NCBI GenBank assembly: GCA_903813345.2
Contig: CAIIXF020000007.1
Coordinates: forward strand, 30,354,698-30,367,563
Direction: 5' to 3'
DNA length: 12,866 nucleotides
Source of the DNA: Owenia fusiformis
Taxonomy: Eukaryota; Annelida; Polychaeta; Sabellida; Oweniidae
The notes under the pieces were generated by a model, which was not told the DNA's origin, made no database searches, and saw only the letters and a list, made by a program, of their open reading frames with translations. The position numbers and the translations under genes were made by a program. Positions 10,001-12,866 of the stretch are shown one piece after another (position 1 is the stretch's first letter; each line of letters opens with the position of its first letter).

Positions 10001-12358
10001 GAATAGGCCATAATCCTATAAGCAATCAATGGACCATAGTGCGGTATTATTTCAAAATTCATCTACTGAATCAGAATTGCAATCATATAATTTTAGGCCT
10101 TCATAAGTAGCCGATCCCTGTTTCATATTCAAACTCCCATGAAAAACCACGACAGCTACCTTTGTGTGGCAATAAGATCTTACCAGCATCAAAACTTTTT
10201 ATTCGTCTTATTCAGAGGGCTGAAATTTCTGCTAACCTCAGGGTATGCATTTTTTGCCAGGTAACTTATGATTCAAGGTGATACTGGAGGAATATGTAGC
10301 AATTTGTAGCAATGTTTATTCATATCAGTTGTTTACCTGAGGTACGTGTACATGTAAGAAGTTTGTGTCAAGTAAAAGTCAATGGTGCTTTAAAGGTGCA
10401 CGAGTTGTACATGTTAGAAGTTTGTGTCAAGTAAAAGTCAATGGTGCTTTAAAGGTGCACGAGTTGTACATGTTAGAAGTTTGTGTCAAGTAAAAGTCAA
10501 TGGTGCTTTAAAGGTGCACGAGTTAAGTGTTTCCCAAGGGTCTAAAGCACATACTGGACAGCTAATTTTTATGCCATCGTAAGATGTGGTGACATATTGT
10601 TTTGTGTCCAACTTTTTTGTTGCGGCGGTTGGTGTTTGGCATTTGTGGTGGAGGTTTGTGTTTGACAGTTGGTGTTTGGCATTTGTGTTGGTGGTTGGTG
10701 TTTGGCAGTTGGTGTTTGGCATTTGGCATCTGTAACAAGTGTTTAGGGTGACATTTTTCTATGTTAATGAGTACGCATGGGATAATAAACGGTCTATAAC
10801 ATAATTTAGAGTAGAATCCTTTTGACACACCCAGCCACACACCATCTTCAACTTTCAAGGTTGTTATGATAATATGAAGTTAAGCAACCGAAACCTTGTG
10901 AGTCAAGGTGGCCAGACACCCTACATATCTATATTTGGATTGTACATGTAGAACATCTGTTGCAGTAGTCAGTTTCTTGCTCTGATCAAGTTAACTTAGC
11001 ATTTTGTGAGTTGAGTTATTTCTCTCTGTATATGAAAATAGTTCTTTCTCGGTTAATTATTTACAAATGCTCTTTGAGTCAGTAGAATACTAAATCATTG
11101 ACTGTCTTCTCCAAAAGTACTCTGATTTGACCTGTTGCTATGTTTGTGATATTTCGTTGTCACTAGGATAATAACTACGAGAATTTTTAAAAAAGTACTA
11201 GAAAACAAATGGGAAAATAGGTGAACCTATTGTGAATCTCTAAATAGAAGACAGCATCAGTAAACTCTGTAATATATGTGGTTGTCATGACACAAATGAA
11301 ACAGTTTGACACAAAGTGTCTGAATGAATCAATGTTTTTCCCAGCCTTCTTGTGAGGCTCTAGTCATTAATCTATTTTCCTGTTGGTATGTAATAATTGA
11401 TCTTGATTTCACGTTGACTAATTCGTATGTCACCTTGTTCACCTTGTGTTACATGTACATGAGAACTTTTGTTAACAGCCATATGTTGGATTGTGGCTAT
11501 TTTCTGATCATTTAAACAGGTGCATATTTTAGGTCAATGCAGCATCTCTGGAGAAAAAGACAGAGACAATAAAGTCATTTGGACTTTGAGACAAGAAAGG
11601 TGCAATCACCCCACCAACATGCTTTTCTGAAATGTTTTCCTAATTTATCACCTGGCTTTTGTGCAGCCTGTTTTTTTCAATGTTTGATATATTTGATATG
11701 TTAAGATATGTTGCGTTTTGAGACATTGTCGAAAAAATGCATTTACTTGGAACGAAGTGGAAACGATATCCCCCATGTTATTTCCATATGGAAAACTCAT
11801 TCTATCCATTGTTTTCAGCTTAACTTTGGTCACCCATAATTATTGATATCTTTAAAATCCCCTGAATGAATGCATTTTTTCCTTTTTAAGAGGGTAGTCA
11901 AGCCTCAATATACAATATATACAACAGGTTACACAAACATTTCAGAAAAAACATCTTGATGGGGTGATTACCCCTTTATTGTCCCAAAATCAAAAATATG
12001 ACTTTATCATCTCTATGTGTTCTTTTCCTGGAGATAATGCATTGGTCTATCATACACACCTATATACATGATAAACAACTATGCATTCTATGTAATCCAA
12101 CATATGACTGTCTGAAATTTCACTGTACATACTCCAATACAGTGTGCAGCCAGGGGTGGCATTTTATCATGCCTTGTTCATTTTTTATTACATTGAATTT
12201 TGAAAAGCTTGAATTTTTTATGCCTAGTTGTTCCCACCTTAAGACTACTATAGAATAATCATATCTTTATATTTTAGGTTATTCCCAATGTCAACCTCCC
12301 TGGGGATCTGTCTAACATGAACCACCAGCCATGGATCACCCCAGAGCTCAAAGAAAAG
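3879..12358 (+). CDS. NAGS: N-acetylglutamate synthase, mitochondrial (5' part, seven exons)
   Basis: The product makes N-acetylglutamate from acetyl-CoA and glutamate in the mitochondrial matrix; in vertebrates this is the essential activator of carbamoyl phosphate synthetase 1. The join is 3879-4066, 5145-5331, 5534-5653, 8588-8701, 9093-9214, 9521-9743 and 12278-12358. It gives 345 codons with no stop, every intron is GT-AG, and phases agree at all six junctions. Motifs typical of vertebrate NAGS are seen in order: VGTDPKEARYWL (126-137), FAVIQV (150-155), VLIHG (184-188), IGETA (274-278), a lysine-containing RPLKVMF followed by NNSGG (307-311), and VNLPGDL (323-329). Residues 1 to about 110 are a leader plus variable spacer; about 115 onward is the amino-acid-kinase-like domain. 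Human NAGS is about 534 residues, so roughly the last third, including the GNAT acetyltransferase domain, is missing because the window ends. Family identity is firm; arginine response cannot be read from this part. Confidence 0.92.
4067..5144 (+). other. Intron 1 of NAGS
   Basis: The donor is GTTTGT and the acceptor is CTTGTAG, in phase 2. No coding exon is seen inside. The 3' half contains a possible TTAA-flanked MITE (4708-5006), listed separately; the rest is AT-rich with no recognisable element. Confidence 0.85.
4708..5006. mobile_element. Possible TTAA-flanked MITE (piggyBac-like ends)
   Basis: The right end on the minus strand reads TTAA followed by CCCTTTCACGAGGATAGG (5002 back to 4985). 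The left end at 4719-4735 reads CCCTGGTGACGGATAGG, so both ends share CCCT, then ACG, then GATAGG. A TTAA also occurs at 4708-4711, seven bases outside the left match. A second copy of the right subterminal motif (GAGCCTATC, then CCTGAAAGG) lies at 4939-4957 in direct orientation. TTAA targets and CCC-beginning ends are known for piggyBac-type elements. TTAA is frequent in AT-rich DNA and the left end is imperfect, so this is tentative. Confidence 0.3.
5145..5331 (+). CDS. NAGS: NAGS coding exon 2: spacer and entry into the AAK domain
   Basis: The exon runs between acceptor CTTGTAG and donor GAA|GTAAGT. Its first base completes Arg63, followed by 62 whole codons (residues 64-125). The first half is a variable, Ser/Gly/Val-rich stretch ending near SPGGAVTGNLV. 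The end, GQDLKRFLME, begins the conserved region and runs directly into the VGTDPKEARYWL block of exon 3. The phase-0 end falls between Glu and Val of that conserved block, which strongly supports the junction. Confidence 0.9.
5332..5533 (+). other. Intron 2 of NAGS
   Basis: A short 202-bp phase-0 intron. The donor is GTAAGT. The acceptor region reads TATAGGTAGG, containing two AGs four bases apart; only the first (ending at 5533) keeps the frame and the conserved VGT sequence. Confidence 0.88.
5534..5653 (+). CDS. NAGS: NAGS coding exon 3: conserved VGT-EARYWL block and first AAK strand
   Basis: This exon holds forty complete codons (residues 126-165) in phase 0 at both ends. VGTDPKEARYWLKHFQRA is the most recognisable NAGS block in the window; in the family this N-terminal helix region takes part in oligomer contacts and arginine sensing. 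It is followed by PFAVIQVSQDVF, the position of the first beta strand of the kinase-like fold. As in vertebrate NAGS, no classical phosphate-binding glycine loop is seen here, consistent with a domain that no longer acts as a kinase. The donor is ATG|GTAAGA. Confidence 0.93.
5679..5812. repeat. 134-bp element with perfect 12-bp inverted ends around a 52-bp duplication
   Basis: TTATTCTGTAAA at 5679-5690 is matched by its exact reverse complement at 5801-5812. Between them a 52-bp unit is present twice (5701-5752 and 5753 to about 5800), both containing GCTCCATGAGGCAAGTGAGG; the second copy has lost about two bases. Inside the first unit, ATGAGGCA (5712-5719) can pair with TGCCTCAT (5738-5745). 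The layout could be a small MITE or a local inverted and tandem duplication; no target-site duplication is evident. Confidence 0.55.
6035..6108. repeat. ATGT microsatellite with ACATGTACATGTA palindromes
   Basis: An uninterrupted TATG/TGTA tetranucleotide run occupies about 6047-6074. It is flanked by ACATGTA and TACATGTACATGTA palindromic motifs up to 6106. Such runs are common in marine invertebrate introns and probably vary in length between individuals. Confidence 0.85.
6627..6755 (+). repeat. Interspersed repeat, copy A
   Basis: A 34-base core at 6682-6715 (TGATTGGTT, then ATATTTAGTTCCTG) matches 31 of 34 positions with 7308-7341. Beyond the core, TTCAAGGCTAG (6743-6753) matches TTCAAGTCTAG (7360-7370), and upstream CTAATATAAC-like sequence is shared more loosely. 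Both copies are in the same orientation and lie on either side of the SINE. Family unknown; outer limits are approximate. Confidence 0.5.
6874..7190 (-). mobile_element. tRNA-derived SINE
   Basis: Reading the minus strand from 7190, a tRNA-like head appears. It has an A box TATAGCTCAGGGGTAC (7182-7167) and a B box GGATTCGATCC (7149-7139), at tRNA-like spacing. A body of about 240 bases follows, including AGGGCTCC and GAGGACATGCATAAATTACG-like sequence. The element ends in an A-rich tail (6898-6874) finishing in nine A residues. This head, body and tail order is the standard SINE design: RNA polymerase III transcribed, moved by a LINE. The acceptor stem does not fold as a real tRNA, so it is not a tRNA gene. 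A run of four T follows the head (minus strand, 7123-7120). No target-site duplication was found. Confidence 0.8.
7228..7372 (+). repeat. Interspersed repeat, copy B
   Basis: This is the partner of the copy at 6627-6755, sharing the TGATTGGTT to TTTAGTTCCTG core (7308-7341) and TTCAAGTCTAG (7360-7370). It also contains a small hairpin, GATTC-CTTA-GAATC, near 7238-7251. Divergence between copies suggests two old insertions of one family or an old duplication. Confidence 0.45.
8588..8701 (+). CDS. NAGS: NAGS coding exon 4: AAK domain, VLIHG strand
   Basis: This exon holds thirty-eight complete codons (residues 166-203), phase 0 at both ends, between TTATTCCAG and CAG|GTTGGT. It reads LDQLGSCLGFLHRHDMK, an amphipathic helix, then VLIHGH, the second strand of the kinase-like fold where true kinases show a glycine-rich HGGG, then TVPDDMELSL. 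The order helix, MKxVLIHG is what vertebrate NAGS shows at this point. Confidence 0.92.
8702..9092 (+). other. Intron 4 of NAGS
   Basis: A 391-bp phase-0 intron, donor GTTGGT (not the strongest consensus), acceptor GACTTTCAG. It contains the fold-back at 8835-8936. Confidence 0.88.
8835..8936. repeat. Fold-back hairpin in intron 4
   Basis: The arms 8835-8855 and 8916-8936 are complementary at 20 of 21 positions, including a perfect 16-bp core (ACCGAAAATGTTCACA with its complement). Inside, CCC plus an A run plus CT (8865-8876) pairs with AGTTTTTTGGG (8901-8911) with one bulged A. This leaves a 9/4-base internal loop and a 24-base terminal loop. It could be a small MITE remnant or an RNA hairpin; the internal loop is large for a typical microRNA precursor. 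Confidence 0.65.
9093..9214 (+). CDS. NAGS: NAGS coding exon 5: AAK domain, helix and loop
   Basis: This exon encodes forty codons plus two bases of Ser244. It begins NARSQLINDSMMLVSILESHGV, a long helix, followed by ARPLFSGSNILQAD, matching the place in NAGS where a helix is followed by a G-S-Lxx turn. The acceptor is GACTTTCAG and the donor is AAG|GTATAA, which departs from consensus after GTA. The split AG|T serine joins exon 6 in frame. Confidence 0.9.
9215..9520 (+). other. Intron 5 of NAGS
   Basis: A 306-bp phase-2 intron, donor GTATAA, acceptor with a strong T tract (CTTTTTTAG). No element recognised inside. Confidence 0.87.
9521..9743 (+). CDS. NAGS: NAGS coding exon 6: core of the AAK domain
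   Basis: The first base completes Ser244; 74 codons follow (residues 245-318). It contains VNLDPIKWTLASGHFPVI, then HTIGETAVGQLVNLD, then SQAIRPLKVMFCNNSGGI. In the family these are the strand entering the nucleotide-site side of the fold, the conserved ETA motif, and the K-I/V-x-F-x-N-N-x-G-G strand and loop. The NNSGG form is the vertebrate-type variant of the bacterial TDVxGV loop. The donor CAG|GTAGGT follows GIIDEEGQ directly, leading into VIPNVNLP of exon 7. A 138-residue open frame on the opposite strand (9470-9886) is only a shadow of this exon. Confidence 0.94.
10348..10524. repeat. Three exact-length tandem copies of a 59-bp unit
   Basis: The copies are 10348-10406, 10407-10465 and 10466-10524. 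Each begins GTACATGT(A/T)AGAAG and ends GGTGCACGAGTT. The only difference seen is at position 9 of the unit (A in copy 1, T in copies 2 and 3). Near-identity implies recent expansion or homogenisation, so copy number is likely variable between individuals. Confidence 0.95.
10628..10732. repeat. GT-rich minisatellite, 40-bp period
   Basis: GTTGGTGTTTGGCATTTG starts at 10628, 10668 and 10708, giving a 40-bp period with two full copies and a partial third. Each unit has an internal near-repeat of its first 14 bases (clear at 10694-10707). The repeat produces low-complexity Asn/Thr/Gln/Pro open frames on the minus strand that are not genes. The G/T strand bias is pronounced. Confidence 0.88.
11585..11988. 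mobile_element. MITE with about 50-bp terminal inverted repeats
   Basis: The left end (11585-11637) and the reverse complement of the right end (11988-11935) align over about 50 bases with roughly seven mismatches and one gap. Shared blocks include TTTG(A/G)GACAA, AATCACCCCA and TTTTCTGAAATGTTT. The interior is AT-rich and noncoding. Long inverted ends, about 400 bp total and no open frame of note are what non-autonomous DNA transposons show. Superfamily cannot be assigned because no clear target-site duplication is seen. Confidence 0.75.
12278..12358 (+). CDS. NAGS: NAGS coding exon 7: end of the AAK domain (last exon in window)
   Basis: This exon holds twenty-seven complete codons (residues 319-345), phase 0, between ATATTTTAG and AAG|GTAAGC. 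It starts VIPNVNLPGDL, the strand-loop motif that directly follows the NNSGG loop in vertebrate NAGS, and goes on through NHQPWITPELKEK toward the next helix. The residues that complete the arginine pocket and the acetyltransferase domain are expected in exons beyond the window. Confidence 0.92.
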
Positions 12359-12866
12359 GTAAGCACTTTTAAATTGTGCATTCCAGCACATTAAAGGAGT
12401 CATCTCAAAAGTTTTGTCTGAGATTCTACACATATTTAATGTTACTATCCATACGTCATATGAATGAAATGCACTTTTCTATGTGCAAAATTTAGGATAG
12501 AAATGTCCTCTTAAAAGGATTATTACATTTCTCAGTTGAGTTCAAACGTTTATCACCCATTAAATGGACTTGAATACATGTAGAGTTTGATGCAAAATAT
12601 ATGAGATGACGCCATGGGGATACAGCTGGTGATAAAACTTATCAGGCTGTTGCAATGTTACTGAACCTACTAGACTTAGGTTGAGGTGATATTTAATAAC
12701 TCTAACATTGTAATGTCCTTGGTAACTTTTGTGGCATCACCTTAGCCACGTAGGTACCGGTACCCAGCATGGAAAATAGATGTACTTTCTAGGGCTAGGA
12801 TAAATAAATGGAAAGTTTAACGATCTGTGACTTACACTTAAGGAGAGAGGAGACTATTTGATTTCA
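12359..12866 (+). other. Start of intron 7 of NAGS
   Basis: It begins with a consensus donor GTAAGC. No following NAGS exon could be found in the remaining 508 bases, so the intron is at least that long. A short hairpin TGATAA-AAC-TTATCA occurs near 12629-12644; nothing else recognised. Confidence 0.8.

Larger units (their letters stand above)
9744..12277 (+). other. Intron 6 of NAGS (2.5 kb)
   Basis: A phase-0 intron with donor GTAGGT and acceptor ATATTTTAG. It holds the 59-bp tandem repeat, the 40-bp GT-rich minisatellite and the MITE at 11585-11988. Stretches 9744-10340, 10740-11560 and 11990-12277 show nothing recognisable beyond a short C run at about 9906-9914. Confidence 0.88.

Noticed and set aside
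10486-10858. Asn/Thr/Gln/Pro-rich open frames on the minus strand
   Set aside because: They are generated by the 40-bp GT-rich minisatellite and show no start context, domain or exon signals.

Overview
This is a stretch of intron-rich animal nuclear DNA, AT-rich outside the exons and full of small repeats. It holds one recognisable gene, on the + strand: a vertebrate-type mitochondrial N-acetylglutamate synthase (NAGS). Seven coding exons can be joined through GT-AG introns into one uninterrupted frame of 345 codons. The frame runs from an ATG at 3879 to the window's last exon, which ends at 12358. This part covers the putative mitochondrial leader, a variable spacer and most of the amino-acid-kinase-like (AAK, arginine-sensing) domain. 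The C-terminal acetyltransferase (GNAT) domain is not in the window and should lie downstream.

The organism cannot be named from the sequence. A NAGS of the vertebrate kind, many short exons, ACATGTA-rich satellites and a tRNA-derived SINE with a long body suggest a marine invertebrate, such as an echinoderm, hemichordate, cephalochordate or mollusc. That is an inference.

Layout: 1 to about 3860 is AT-rich 5' flank (possibly holding a noncoding first exon) with no coding exon I can support, only a hexanucleotide repeat and a GTGGGTGC-bearing patch close to the gene. Exons lie at 3879-4066, 5145-5331, 5534-5653, 8588-8701, 9093-9214, 9521-9743 and 12278-12358. Intron 1 holds a possible TTAA-flanked MITE. 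Intron 3 (2.9 kb) holds a small inverted-repeat element, an ATGT microsatellite, a tRNA-derived SINE on the minus strand, and two diverged copies of another repeat on either side of the SINE. Intron 4 holds a compact fold-back hairpin. Intron 6 (2.5 kb) holds a three-copy 59-bp tandem repeat, a 40-bp GT-rich minisatellite and a roughly 400-bp MITE with long terminal inverted repeats.

I found no novel multi-gene system. The points of interest are the gene model of an invertebrate urea-cycle-type NAGS and the collection of small mobile and tandem elements in its introns.
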